Positions 28,576 to 39,965 of a DNA stretch of 64,000 nt are shown piece by piece. This DNA is from Hyperoplus lanceolatus. Taxonomy: Eukaryota > Chordata > Actinopteri > Uranoscopiformes > Ammodytidae. The translations under genes and the position numbers were made by a program. How positions within the stretch are numbered: position 1 is the first letter of the stretch; the number at the start of each line of letters is the position of its first letter. The notes under the pieces are model-generated. The model was given only the letters and a program-made list of their open reading frames with translations. It was not told where the DNA came from and made no database searches. The stretch is taken from NCBI GenBank assembly GCA_026929865.2, contig CM049397.1, forward strand, positions 1,426,001 to 1,490,000, in the 5' to 3' direction.

Positions 28576-29340
28576 AACACCATCTCCTGCCAGTTACTAT
28601 GACAACCCGCCTGCCCGAACAGGCAACCTGGAGACTCAGCCGAAATTATTGAAAAAAATTATAAAAAAACAGCATTTTAGTAGTAGTGTCCGCTGCGTTG
28701 CGTCTCCTCTGCTTGTATGGTCATGCTGCTGCCTGTTATCTGCCTGCAGTCTGCTCAGTGTTACGTGAAACTAGGGGGCGGTGCCTGTTGCTATGCAGTT
28801 ACCTGCCTCCTCTGATTGGCCAGGTTCAAATAGAGTGCAGAAGGAGACAGGGTAGTTATGTTCAGGCTCTAAACAGAACGTTTTTGCAGAGAGGCTAAAC
28901 TGCAGTACCAAAGTTAGACTGAAAAATAGCATAATAGGTCGTCTTTAATGCTTCAATTCAGGGATTGGAGTGAAGCTTTAATAACTTTGTTTCTTAAGTG
29001 TTCGTTTGTCCTGCTCTTCTGAAAAATTATCTTTAAATAAGATAATTGAAAAATTGGACAGAGACAATTCACAAACTGCACTTAAAGCTGGGGTATGTGA
29101 TTTCTGATTGGTCAAAAGTTAACATGAGCTGAACACTTTGACCAATCAGAGCGAGGCTCCAATTCTCTGTTCTTATTGGCTGTTGGGACTATCCATTCAC
29201 TTTGGCACGACTTTGTTGGTGTAGAGCGTGTCAGGGAGGGACCATAGGGGAGGAACCAAAGAGAACAAGTGAAGCTGTTGAGGTATTTGGATTCGAATCT
29301 CTACCCCAACTGCCATTTTCTCCCAAATCCTCCACCCCAG
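28576..29340. other. Unassigned stretch with inverted CCAAT-like motifs
   Basis: TCTGATTGGTCAAAAGTTAA and CACTTTGACCAATCAGAG face each other around 29104-29155, forming a short inverted repeat. No element ends or coding domain recognised. Confidence 0.35.
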
Positions 29341-30677
29341 CAGGGCCGGCGGTAGCCAGGGGCCAGAGTGGGCCGTGCCCACCCAATTGTGGGCTGTGCC
29401 CACCCAATCAAAAAAATAAAGATAAAAAATGTTTTAGGTGGAAGTCCAGACCCACTATCGGACGGACCTGTTCATTCGCTGAAATTCAGACAATTAATTA
29501 ATACTAAAGAATATACCATTACCATGCATTGCTTCTAATTGTATTATTGGGTGGGCAGGACAGCCTGCCTTTTTTTTTATTTAGTTATTTTTTTAGTTTG
29601 TGTGTTTGATATCAACACCATATTATGTAAATGTAAATTATCATACAATAAAAGGAATGTAATGTTTTGGTAGATAGTTAATAGCTTAATAATTGAATCA
29701 GTTCATCTGGGAGGTAATCCGAGGTTAACTGATCGTCACGTTCAAGTCCATGGCATGCACAGTGTGTATCGAGTTTATTTAAAAATATTTGAAAATGGGG
29801 CTGTCCTCAGTTGCCCATGCACTGTGTATAGACTATAGCCTATTTCAGCCTTGTCTGCGGAAAAAAAGATAACTGGACAACAGAGTTCTTCTGCTTCGTT
29901 CCTCTCACTGCATTTAAATGAATTCATTATATTACAGAAAAATATGTCCCGTAAAAGAAAAAGAGCACCAAGCCCATCCCAGAGGACCCTGCATAATATT
30001 TTATTTCAAATGTATATTTCTATGGAAAATCCATGTGTCTTTCTTCAATAGCTTCTAATTCATCCGACCCAGTGTCTCCAAATTATTTGTTATTATCAAA
30101 CAAAATTCCTCAGATTTAGCCTCTTAATTTTCCTCTCAAAGTGCACCAGATTCATGCATTTCACTTTAAAAAGGTAAAAAAAAAATCTCCCGGGGGAGCA
30201 TACCCCCGGACCCCCCTAACAGGGTCGTGACCTCGGCTGGCTACTAATTTCACCCAGCTGGACATCGGAGCCAATAGTGGAAAAACTATATATCTATAGT
30301 GTGTATAGTATATAGCTCTGGACAGCCACCATACAGGTTGCCCAGGCCCAAAGCTTTCTCTTCTATCTACAGTTGCAATTGAAATAAAAGATACATTATG
30401 TTGTATATAATGTATATCATATGTTATTCATATACATTTGGGAAAAAAAACATGCAAGAATCAAATCTCCCACACAGCAAGTTTATCTGCATATTGTGTT
30501 CAACACAATTCACAGTAAATGTGCCAAAAAGCAGACGCAGAGATCTTACAAGGGCGAAAAAATTCTGCTCGGGCGCTCTGCGCGCGCGCTCGCTCGCATC
30601 TTCGGTCTCTCTGCCCAATGTGTCCACCTAAAATTTCTACAGGCCCACCCTAATCTAACTGTCTAGAACCGGGCCTG
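29341..30677. mobile_element. hAT-type non-autonomous element, copy 2
   Basis: Begins CAGGGCCGGCGGTAGCC and ends, reverse-complemented, CAGGCCCGGTTCTAGACAG. It is colinear with 2405-4679 but lacks the Tc1 derivative and the 2665-2776 block. The flanks CACCCCAG and TTTAAGAG do not match, so no target duplication survives. Its GCATAATATTTTATTTC at 29991-30007 is the empty Tc1 site. Confidence 0.75.
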
Positions 30678-31033
30678 TTTAAGAGCCATTAACATTATTA
30701 CCCAATGGTTGAATAATTTGACAGTGATGTAGTGTTTAAGCCCATTTTGACCCATCCTCTGACCCCTGGCATGGAATCCAGATAGTTTTGTTGGTCTTTA
30801 AATCTGTTTCTTACATTAACACCTGTCACACCTGCTAGTTGCATTGATTTGTGTGTGGCAAATGACTACAAAGCTGCTAGAGCTTATCTTAAATCCACTC
30901 ATGCACTGCAGTGGTCAATCAAGTACATATGCTGAGCCTTAATGTAAGCTTTTAAATCCATTTTCTAGTTTCAATAGTGATGGTGTTCCATGTCTACAAT
31001 TCATACACATGTATAACATTCAATATCAAGGTT
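30678..31033. other. Unassigned spacer
   Basis: No feature recognised. Confidence 0.35.
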
Positions 31034-32308
31034 ATCCCCTCGCTCGTCCCTACGTCATCACATTAATGCAATTTGGTCTTCAAGCAGCGAGTTATCTAGC
31101 ATCATCTCAGATCCATAAGTGTGATAAAACATGATAAAAACCATCAAAACAGACTTTGGGAAGGATTTTTACCTGCTCCGCCATTGTAGGCGCATACACA
31201 TTCACCCATCTGTCACTCTGCACATGCACCGGGTTTGTAGCGTTCTCTCTTCTGATTGGATACCTGGGGCCTATCCGAAAACTTTTTTTTGCATAGGAAA
31301 TCTCCTTTCCTATCGAGATGACCCGGAAGTGCTCGGCAGATAGGTGATCCGAATAACCAAAATGCTTAGGAAAGGCATAGGAAAGGAGCCTCGATTCATC
31401 CTTTAACCCTCCTTTAGCATAGGTTACTCCTGGCTAACCTATGCTAAAGGAAAGGAGATAGTGGTATCCCATAATCCTTTACGGCGGCAAGATTTAAAGC
31501 AACAGGCCACCGCCGGAGTTTACCGACTCTACACGAATACGAACGAGAGGTAAAACAGAAGAGAGGAGAGGAGAAGAGAAGAGAGGAAGATTTAACTCGG
31601 CTAAAACAAAAACACACCCCCCCCCCCCCCACACACACACAGGCTAAAGATAATAAAGAACTCATAAAAGACCAACATCATAATAGTTATTTTCGTTGCA
31701 CATAATTTACACCATAAGAAAATAAAATACCAACTTCACATTTAATGAAGTTACTGGGGGCAGTTCATTTCAACATCAACACAAGTGTAGCCTCTTTTTA
31801 TTCCACATGTGAATTGGGATATAAGGGAGTGATTCTCACTCTGTTGGCGACAACCTGATTAAAATCAATATGAAAAGAACGCATGGATCAAACGATCGCT
31901 TGTTGTAGTCCATTTTCGGAGAATAGTGAAGTTTCACGCTAGTGACTCACGTCAGCAATACTCGCCGTCGCGCAATGACGTCGGTTAGGAAAAGTGGAGT
32001 CGAATTCATTTGAAACAGCACTGTCCTTTCCTATGTTCGATAGGAAGGACCTTTCACCTCTCCTTAACCCCGATGACGTTTAGGGGTTAAGGTATAGGAA
32101 AGGAGGCTTATAGGTTAGGAGATTGGACTTTTCGGATAGGCCCCAGTTTCGGGATCCCCGAAAAGTTTATTTGCCGATTACATTCAGAGTGAGTGACTGA
32201 GAGATCGGCTTTATGAAACGTGTACACTATATATAAGTGATCACTGTACGAATAAAGAGCGATTTAACACTTATATTAAGATAAATAAATAGCTTACTTC
32301 ATCTTTAA
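31034..32308. mobile_element. TTAA-ended element, family 1, copy 2 (left end missing)
   Basis: Colinear with 22404-22834 from CGCTCGTCCCTACGTCA to the right end CTTACTTCATCTTTAA. The left terminal repeat is missing. The middle is interrupted by an 883-bp foldback-type insertion at 31264-32146. Confidence 0.65.
31264..32146. mobile_element. Insertion with perfect 18-bp inverted ends
   Basis: The left end CTGGGGCCTATCCGAAAA is the exact reverse complement of the right end at 32129-32146. Words of the type AGGAAAGGAG and CTCCTTTCCTA recur in both orientations in the interior. The uninterrupted target is visible at about 22668-22682. No clear target duplication. A poly-C/CA patch lies at 31617-31641. 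No coding domain. Confidence 0.7.
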
Positions 32309-32410
32309 GCATTTGAACATTTGTTTGGTTGATTTCAATAGTTAACTTATGCAAAATGCACTTTTTCAATGTTTTCTAATATAAATATTGGTCCACGGTG
32401 TGCCTAGAGC

Positions 32411-32784
32411 TAGCCTGGTGCTACCAGACCATCGTACTTCATTTCATTTGTACAGAAGGTCTGGCAGTGCTTTAATTGGCAAACGTTCACTCATGGAGGC
32501 GGGTGTCTGTTAAAGTTTAAAACTATTGGATCTGCCCAGTGCCACTCTGGATTAGCCAACCAATCGCATAACGTTTGGTCGTCACGTGTGTCATGAGACG
32601 GCTTCTGGCAACTGAAACTGGAGCGCGACTTCGACGTCATCGTTCTCAGCCACTCGCTCTGTTCGCTGATTGGACCGGCTGTCGAATCTCCAGCAAAACT
32701 GGGAAATGGGCTGTACACCCAGACTGACTACTGAAGGGAAAATAAAATTTGGCCGGAAGTAGGCGGGCGGGCGGAGCCAGGCTA
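32411..32784. mobile_element. 374-bp MITE with perfect 9-bp TSD
   Basis: GCCTAGAGC at 32402-32410 and 32785-32793 flanks an element beginning TAGCCTGGTGCTACCAG and ending CCAGGCTA. Only the first 8-9 bp of the ends match as an inverted repeat. The 9-bp duplication suits a Mutator-like origin, or hAT with one chance base. Confidence 0.7.
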
Positions 32785-33314
32785 GCCTAGAGCAGGTGTT
32801 CTCAAACTTTTTATAGCTGAGGGCCAATTTAGGAACCCAACATTGGACAGAGGGCCGTCGAAGGAAAAAAATTTAACAAACTGAAATCATTTCAATGACC
32901 AGGTTGCGTCTTTACAGTTTACATGTATTGGTCTGCATCCAGTAATGTGTAATTAACACAGTTTAATTAATAAATGAAGGGCTAGGATTCATTTCAACAT
33001 GGGGGGGGGGGCATAAAATTTGAGGTTCAAACACTTAATTTTGTGCATTCTGGTTCATTTTTATGCAGTACTTTGTGTCTTCTGTATGTATTTATGGTGG
33101 ACATGTTAAGGAAAAGACAACTAGCTCCCATTGACGCAAATCTAATGGAATATAAATCAGTTAGGCACTGAGGCATTCTGTATTGCATTCAAATATTTAT
33201 TCTACTTTATTGTTCAAAACTTTCTGCACATTGAAAACGTATCACCTTTTGGAGTGTTTTTTTGTAGGACTCACTTCTCATGATGCAGCAGCAGTGTTAA
33301 CTATTATGACACTA

Positions 33315-33504
33315 GGGGGGCGCCCTTAGCTCAGTTGGTAGGGCATCATCCCCCCCATGGGCCTCGGCCAGCAGCGGACCCGGGTTCGATTCCAGGCCCG
33401 CGGTCGTTCTCTGCATATCACTCCCCTCTCTGCCCCATTTCAACTCTGTCTCTACACTATCAATAAAGCATAAAAATGCCAAAAAAATATCTTAAAAAAA
33501 AAAA
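33315..33504 (+). mobile_element. tRNA-derived SINE, copy 1
   Basis: AACTATTATGACACTA flanks it on both sides (33299-33314 and 33505-33520). The head carries an RNA polymerase III A-box-like TAGCTCAGTTGG at 33327 and a B-box GGTTCGATTCC at 33383. The body CACTCCCCTCTCTGCCCC leads to AATAAAGCATAAAAATGCC and an A-rich tail. Confidence 0.9.
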
Positions 33505-33687
33505 AACTATTATGACACTATAGGGGAGAACGGGGTAATCTGAGCCACTTTTTACATTTGCTCCCCTCTAAGGGAGCTAAAATTATTTATCACTCAAATT
33601 TACACATTTCCCATTAATTCAGGATGTTTCCTAGAAATGGGCATTAGCAGAATTTTTTCAAGACAAAGGGCAGTGAAAATATGATTG

Positions 33688-34137
33688 GGTAACACTTTAT
33701 AATAACTATCCGTTGTAACTCGTTAATAGATCATTAGTAAACTCTTAATTAATTATTATTAATGATTTGTTAAGTGTTTGTTAGCAGTTTGTTAAGGATT
33801 TATAACAATAGTAGATAGTTAATAGGGAGGTAATCCGAGATTAACTGATCACGTCACGTTCAAGTCCATGGCATGCACAGTGTGTATTGAGTTTATTTAA
33901 AAATATTTGAAAATGGGGCTGCCCTCAGTTGCCCATGCACTGTGTATAGTCTATAGCCTATTTCAGCCTCGTCCCAGATGAACTGATTCAATTATTAAGC
34001 TATTAACTATCTACCTTTGTTATAAATCCTTAACAAACTGCTAACAAACACTTAACAAATCATTAATAATCATTAATTAAGAGTTTACTAATGATCTATT
34101 AACGAGTTACAACGGATAGTTATTATAAAGTGTTACC
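33688..34137. mobile_element. GGTAACAC hAT-type MITE with perfect 8-bp TSD
   Basis: TATGATTG at 33680-33687 and 34138-34145. Arms start GGTAACACTTTATAATAA and form a nearly perfect inverted repeat of roughly 130 bp each side. Copy B retains the uninterrupted target near 42770-42800. The loop holds a piece of the hAT element of 2405-4679. Confidence 0.85.
33803..34013 (+). repeat. Captured fragment of the CAGGGCCGG hAT element
   Basis: The stretch GGAGGTAATCCGAGATTAAC through TGTGTATAGTCTATAGCC matches 2900-3035 and 29710-29850. The bases GTAGATAGTTAATAG appear at its left edge and, inverted as part of a longer piece, at its right edge (about 33975-34013). Confidence 0.75.
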
Positions 34138-35128
34138 TATGATTGTTTTAAAAAAAGTTGTCATGTGGCTCACTTTACCCCAACTGTGGGGTAAACTGAT
34201 CCACTTACTTTTTCCACTCTGAAACTACCATAACAACACATATTGTAACAGTAAGAATCCTGAAAGCTAGCCACACATTCCAGAACTAATGTCGGACTAG
34301 TAAAAGAATGATGGGGTTTGGTCAATTAAGCAAAGCAAATTTTCCAAACACTTGAAAGTAACACTGAACAAAATCAAATACAACATATTATAATTGAAAA
34401 GGTTTTAATAAGATTCAAATGAAAGATAGAACCAGTTAGATTAGAACACAGTCTGGGGGTCAGAACACAGGACCCTTAGAGCCAGCTAATGTCTGGGGGT
34501 CAAAGCATAAAGCATAGGAAAATCAGAACCAGCGAGAACAGCCTGGGACTCAGAACACAGGAGAAGACTCAACTGGATTATAACATCAGCCTGTCATACT
34601 CTACAACTAGGCCTACTCTACATTCCAGCCCTGAAGGTTACAGGGAAAGATGAGAAGGTGCTCTTTCCGTGTGGTTGCCCCAGGTCGTCTTCCTGGTGTA
34701 TTTCCTTGGCATGATGGCTTTTCTACAATGTGTATGACATTAAAATAAAACATATGTTAAGTAATATTACATTAAAATATGTTTAAGACTAAACTTAACT
34801 TGTGCCTCATGGTGGGGGAAAGTGAGACAGTGGCTCACTTTCCCCCACAGCATTTGGCTCACTTTCCCCCACCACCACAATTTGAGAAAAGACTACCTCT
34901 CTTAGCATTTTAGGCTAATATTCAGTTATCAGCATCACATGGTTTCATATGTTGGTAGTTCATCAACACGTATGATAGAAGTTTTTCTACGTGAATACAT
35001 TTGCTTTGGCACAACAGTTGATTAAGTTGACAGCAAGAAAATTTATTTTTACATGCAAAATACATATTTTGGCGAAAAAATGTCTGTCCCCTAGGGGGGG
35101 CATGACAGAATATAATTGAGAACCACTG

Positions 35129-35456
35129 TGCTAGGAAGAGTGAGAGGGGGCGGGTGTCCGTTTGCTGGAGACGATCGCAGCTAGCAAACAAAATTGAGAC
35201 ATGGAGGAAGATTGAGAGTTGTTTTGAACCTACATTGTTAATTAGGCACCCACTAAATCAATGCACAGACACTGCGGAGAATAACACAAGACGTATTCCT
35301 ACCTTCATGCTTATTTGCCTGGAGCAGCCCATAAAACCCTAGAGCCCTCTCTATGCTTCTTTCTTCACTCTTTAATCCTGTGCGGGCCGTGTCAAACTAC
35401 AGGTGCAGCTCCGCTATCGTCTCACCTCTTTTGCACCGGGTCAAAGGGCAATATAG
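35129..35456. other. Unassigned stretch
   Basis: Short frames without recognised domains. Likely transposon flank. Confidence 0.3.
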
Positions 35457-35546
35457 AAGTGCGATTAATCTGCGTTAATTCTTTTAATCGCGTTAATTTT
35501 TCTGTGATTAATTAATCGAAATGAATGCGTTAATTTGACAGCTCTA
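35457..35546 (+). repeat. Dispersed GCGTTAAT repeat, terminal fragment
   Basis: Repeated GCGATTAAT and GCGTTAATT words ending GCGTTAATTTGACAGCTCTA form the right end of a common vertebrate hAT-like family (TAGAGCTGTCAAATTAACGC when reversed). The left end is missing. Confidence 0.55.
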
Positions 35547-36229
35547 GTATTTATATTTATGGACCATAAAGAGCACCATTTTTAGCAGAGAGTGTCGAGC
35601 ATGGTGTCGAGCAGTCAACAAGGGTTGATGCATGTGAGTACTCGCTGAACGAAACAAACAAACACATTAAAACAATGGCTAACTGTTGTTAGCTGTTTGT
35701 GCTACCCGCCTCACTTCCGGGCTTCACTGATTTGCTAGCCCTCCACCAATCAAATTGCTCCATCTGAAAGACTGCCCGCCGCCGATTGAACATGAAGAAG
35801 CCCGACGACATCTACGACGACCGACGTCACGGCACACACCAAACAGACTTGGGTCCCCGCCCCTTCCAGACTCGCCGACGGCGATTATCGGGCCGGTGTG
35901 TCCTGGCCTTAAGATGGTACGGTCCACTGTAGGGGTGTTATTATTAATCATTGGGGAATGAATATAAACAATTAGGAGGGATATTTAAGTGTTTCGACCC
36001 CTGTACTGTTTTACTGTTAAGGGAAACGATCTCCTTCGTGCGTTTCAATAAAAAATAAATACAAAAAAATTATAATTCATCATTCAATGCGGGCCACCAG
36101 ATATGTTTCTGCGGGCCGCCATTGGCCCGAGAACCAATGCTCTAGGGCGTGGCTAGGCTCTCATGAATCCCGGAAGAATGCTTGCTTGTTGTTGCGCTGC
36201 CCCAATGATCAGCTTTCATAGGAATGAGT
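35547..36229. other. Unassigned stretch with a hAT-like end near 36140
   Basis: The sequence GGCCCGAGAACCAATGCTCTAG near 36125-36146 resembles the right end of a CATTGGTTCTCGGGCC family. GC-rich frames at 35724-35961 on both strands have no domain. Confidence 0.35.
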
Positions 36230-36709
36230 GGGCGTCCATGTGTGGAAGACCCTGCCTGATGACCTGAAGGCCGCAGAGTGTTGATATTTTTAAAGGCAAA
36301 CTAAAAACCTACCTTTTTAGTCAACAACTTTTTTACTCAGTTATTTAATTATTTATTTTATATTTTAAATTAAACAACCGACTGTATTTAGTTATCTTTT
36401 ATAACTTATTTTATCTTATTTATATATGTAGTCTGCTTTTATATACTTTTTATAACTAATTTTATTAGTTATTTTTATTTATATTAGTAATGTTTTTATT
36501 AATCAGTGTGAAGAGGTTTTAGTTATTTTATCTCTTTATTTTAAATTGTTTTAGTTTATAGTCTCTTGTATTTTCTCACTAATGATGGCGTTTCCTCAGC
36601 GCAGTTTCCTTCCTGTTTATAATGAATTGCGTATTTTTGGGTATGGATGGGGGGAGGGGGGATTGTTTTTGCATGTGTGCATGTATGTGGGTGATGAAGG
36701 GGGGGGAGA
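36230..36709 (+). pseudogene. L2-type LINE, last coding segment and 3' UTR
   Basis: The plus strand reads KTLPDDLKAAE, then after a 2-base deletion VDIFKGKLKTYLFSQQLF, a C-terminal motif of L2-type and related LINE proteins. AT-rich 3' sequence follows. The final 3' tail is at 37641-37729, after the TTAA-ended element. Only the C-terminus is present because the copy is 5' truncated, as is usual for LINEs. Confidence 0.65.
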
Positions 36710-36713
36710 TTAA

Positions 36714-37640
36714 AGCCACTATGAGTAAGATGGCACGTTGGCGTCCCCTTTGGACAAAAGCGGTAGTATTTTTACGACGCCCGCTGTCGCAAAGCTGTTT
36801 ACTAGCGCGTGACAGGTGTGCGGGTGTGAACAGAGAAGGGCGCAATATAGTGCATGTTCGTGTGTTGAAAGTGTGAGGACTCTTTTCGGCTCCGTGAGAG
36901 TGGTTTTGACACTGCATCAACTAATGCCAGTCGCTGCCACACACACCTGATTGCAATGAGTTGATGCAGCAGTGTCACCTAACTCTCTCTCACGGAGCTG
37001 AAAGACGTGTCCTCACAGAAAGCGAATGAATGAGAGACGGCAGTTAGCATGGACCACGATGAGGTAATGTGTTTGTGTTGTTGATGTAAATAATGACTAT
37101 TTCAGATAATGGTTATCTGATGATGGTGAAGCAAAGCAAACTTTGTGTTAGTACCAACCGCTCATTCATTTAGGAGTAAACACTGCAGTCTAGTTTCGCT
37201 CTTGTGAAATTGTATACACGTTGCTTGGCAACGCCCTCGTCCCGCCCGTAGCCTATATCACTCTCCCTTTTAGCTTTTCTTCATTGCATTTTAATTTTGT
37301 TCTTTGATGGTTCAGCCCCGTTATCATTCATTATGACGACAAATAACTGTCTCAAACAAGGCTCCCGCTCCCCTTCCCTCACCTGGAGGGATATGCTTCT
37401 CAAATCACGTTGCTGCGCCCCACTGAAGTCTGCGACCAATATTGATATGTGACCATAGAGCCTGCACGAGCGAACTGAAAATCGGACTGGGTGTGCGACC
37501 AGACCAAAAGCAGTAATAAAAACTATTTAAAAACGTCTTTCTTTTCACTGATGGTCTTGTTTGCTGTTAAAGGTAATTTATGATTATCAGAGGAAACATG
37601 AGGCTGTTTAAAAGATATTTAAATGTTACTCGTAGCCGCT
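36714..37640. mobile_element. TTAA-flanked element, family 2, copy 1
   Basis: TTAA at 36710-36713 and 37641-37644. Ends AGCCACTATGAGTAAGATGG and, from the right, AGCGGCTACGAGTAACATTT. Removing it joins a continuous LINE 3' tail. The near-identical second copy is at 48893-49829. No transposase was recognised; TTAA fits piggyBac or Kolobok-type elements. Confidence 0.8.
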
Positions 37641-37729
37641 TTAAGCACTTTGTGTGTTACATTTGATTGAATGTAAGAAAAGTGCTATAGAAATAAAGTT
37701 TGATTGATTGATTGATTGATCTTAAAAAG
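37641..37729 (+). repeat. LINE 3' tail with (GATT)n
   Basis: GCACTTTGTGTGTTACATTT, AAAAGTGCTATAGAAATAAAG and a (GATT)n run form the typical tail of fish L2-type LINEs and match the segment interrupted at 36710. Confidence 0.75.
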
Positions 37730-37859
37730 TTAGGAGTCCTAAAATTAGGAGTGAAACACACCTTATTTTTGAGAGTTACTCCTAAATCAGCAAGTTAGGA
37801 CCTACTCTTAGCCTTAAGATGTTTTGTGAATACGGCCCCTGGATAGTATCACTGTTACC

Positions 37860-38151
37860 AGTTAACATGTTTATGAGAGTAATGTTCCAAACGGGTGTTT
37901 TTTGACCATCTACAGCTTTCCCAATCTATTGTTGCCCCCTGTCCCAACGTTTTTGAAATGTGTTGATGGCATCAAATTCTAAATAAACATATAATTTCGA
38001 AAAACAGTCAAATAAATAGGGTAAAACATTAATATATTGCTTTTGTATTGTTTTCAACTTGAATGTATGTCAAAAAGGATTAACAAATTACCACATTATG
38101 TTTTTTATATGTTTTACACAGCGTCCCAACTTTTAAGGGAATTTGGGTTGT
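37860..38151 (-). repeat. Mariner/Tc1-like end (TACAACCCAAATTCC)
   Basis: On the minus strand this begins TACAACCCAAATTCCCTTAA and AAGTTGGGACGCTGTGTAAA, the end of a widespread fish element. GTCCCAACGTTTTTGAAATG is the next internal landmark. Only this end is visible. Confidence 0.5.
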
Positions 38152-38738
38152 ATTTATCTTAAAATCTTCAAATATGTAATAACAAACCTATGTAAGTAAA
38201 CCATACATTGCCTTACAATCCAGACATATGCCACTGATATCCTAGTGTACATGATGAAACGTGAAATCATTTTTTTATTTAATTTCAAGTATTTAAAAAA
38301 ACTGTAAATCACATGTTGTCTCTTTACAGCAGTAAACTCACAATAGACTTGGCTATTTCAAGAATCTGTCCTAGCACACACCAGATTATTAAAACTGATT
38401 TATTGGCTTTTCAGGGTATTATCAAATACTGTTAAATAAAGGACAAAGCAGCTATCTATGGCAGCTTTCCCGTGGCCCCAGAGTGTATGTAGCACTTATA
38501 AAAGAACGTCCGGTTGCCAGGAGCAAAAACACACTACAGCCATAACGGGACTAATAGGGTTTTCCCTCCTGCCATCAGAACAAAACTATAATGAGAAATT
38601 AATTGTAGACTCTATGAAGGGCCTATTTTGTGTGTGTGTGTGTGTGTGTGTAGTGCGTGCATTCGGCATGCATGCTCGAGCACTCATACATGTAACTGTG
38701 TGTTTGGTCCAAAATTATAGACGATCTACCTAAAACCT

Positions 38739-38822
<84 letters not shown>

Positions 38823-39957
38823 ATGAAATGAAATGAAGGATTGTAATAAGATGAATACTGTCTGACAAATGTAATGTATGTAAGTGGGAAAAGGGCTTCA
38901 GTTTTAATCTATGGATTAAAAATTCACACTGTAGACATATAAACTCTCCTTCATATGTCTCATAATCAAAAGATTATTTTTTTGTGGGACTTTGAAAAAG
39001 TGTCTTTAGAGGGAAAATTACATTATTCTGTGTCACTGCACCTCGTCAAATGGTATCTTGTATGCCTTTGAAGGAACGAGAATTTCAGATGCAGGAAGAT
39101 GAAAAAATTGCAATACTTTTCTGTCATTTTGTCCATCTATATTGAGTCAAATTAGATCAAGGGGTGCTGCATCTGTCTTGTCTAACACAATGAGGCGCAT
39201 TGGTTTGTTGGGAAGAGCAGATGCACCTCTCCAGAAGATCAAAAAGGCTGTTTTCTCTGTCATTTTTACAAGACATCAATATGTCTGATGGAATAATGCC
39301 AGGCTAAAGCAACCCCTCAAACAGAGAGGAATATGAAAGATACAGGCACCGTTTTTTTGGTTTATGTACTAGTTAGTTACAGTTGCATGTGTTCTATATG
39401 CTTTCCCTAATGTTTAGCTGTCTACTGTGGCCGTAGGCAGCATTATGTCTACGGCCGTAGACAAACATTATTGTCATGAGATTTATTTAAATGGACATTC
39501 ATTAAATATACTCTGATTCCTTTTTACAGTCATTATTTTTAAGATACTTATTCTTTCTCTGATATTTCCTCAGTTGCAGACAGATATGGAATAAGTATCT
39601 CATTATCATTCAGAGGGGAGAGGAGTCGAGGACTAGTCTGGTGAAAGCAGCCTGATCTGAGCTTCACATTTGTTTCTCTCCCACCACAGGTCAGTCTGGA
39701 CTTTCTTTAATCTCCGTGTTGAGGAGTCCTGTTAGTAATATAGTGGCAGCCCCTAGTTGGTTCATGAAGTCATCAATCTAGCTTCCTGAGACCAGTCATA
39801 TCTCACAAGCTTCACATTGTTGATACATGTTGACGTCAACTACTACCGATAAGTTTGTGTATTTTAAGAACTTTATTATCCAGAAATCCTGCAATATTAT
39901 TAAGAATGCACCTTAAGCGCCAATATTGAGATTATTACATGACAAGTCTGCCTTGTA
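38152..39957. other. Stretch without supported genes
   Basis: No transposon ends recognised and short frames only. It carries a short (TG)n around 38628-38651 and a long one at 38743-38821. With 25740-28528 and 46600-48700 this may be closer to ordinary host intergenic or intronic DNA. Confidence 0.4.
38743..38821 (+). repeat. (GT)n microsatellite, about 79 bp
   Basis: An uninterrupted run of alternating G and T, about 39 repeat units, preceded by CCTAAAACCTAAAC. Confidence 0.97.
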
Positions 39958-39965
39958 GCGCCAAG

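Larger units (their letters stand above)
33523..35091 (+). mobile_element. TA-flanked GGGGAGA element, copy A
   Basis: TA at 33521-33522 and 35092-35093. The left end GGGGAGAACGGGGTAATC matches copy B. The interior repeats GTGGGGTAAA and CACTTTACCCC words in both orientations. A 450-bp hAT MITE (33688-34137) is inserted; without it the length is close to that of copy B. No transposase was recognised, so the superfamily is uncertain; TA targets suggest Tc1/mariner. Confidence 0.65.
32793..35128. mobile_element. hAT-like element with CAGTGGTTCTCAA-type ends, host of a nest
   Basis: The left end CAGGTGTTCTCAAACTTTTT and the right end, reverse-complemented, CAGTGGTTCTCAATTATATT match a common hAT MITE family. 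Flanks share only CTAG. The element contains a SINE (33315-33504) and TA-flanked element A (33523-35091). Confidence 0.6.

Noticed and set aside
33315..33400. Functional tRNA gene
   Set aside because: A and B boxes are present, but the sequence continues into a SINE body and A-rich tail and is flanked by a 16-bp duplication.
35724..35961. Overlapping GC-rich frames on both strands
   Set aside because: Composition alone makes both strands open; no domain, start context or splice signals support a gene.
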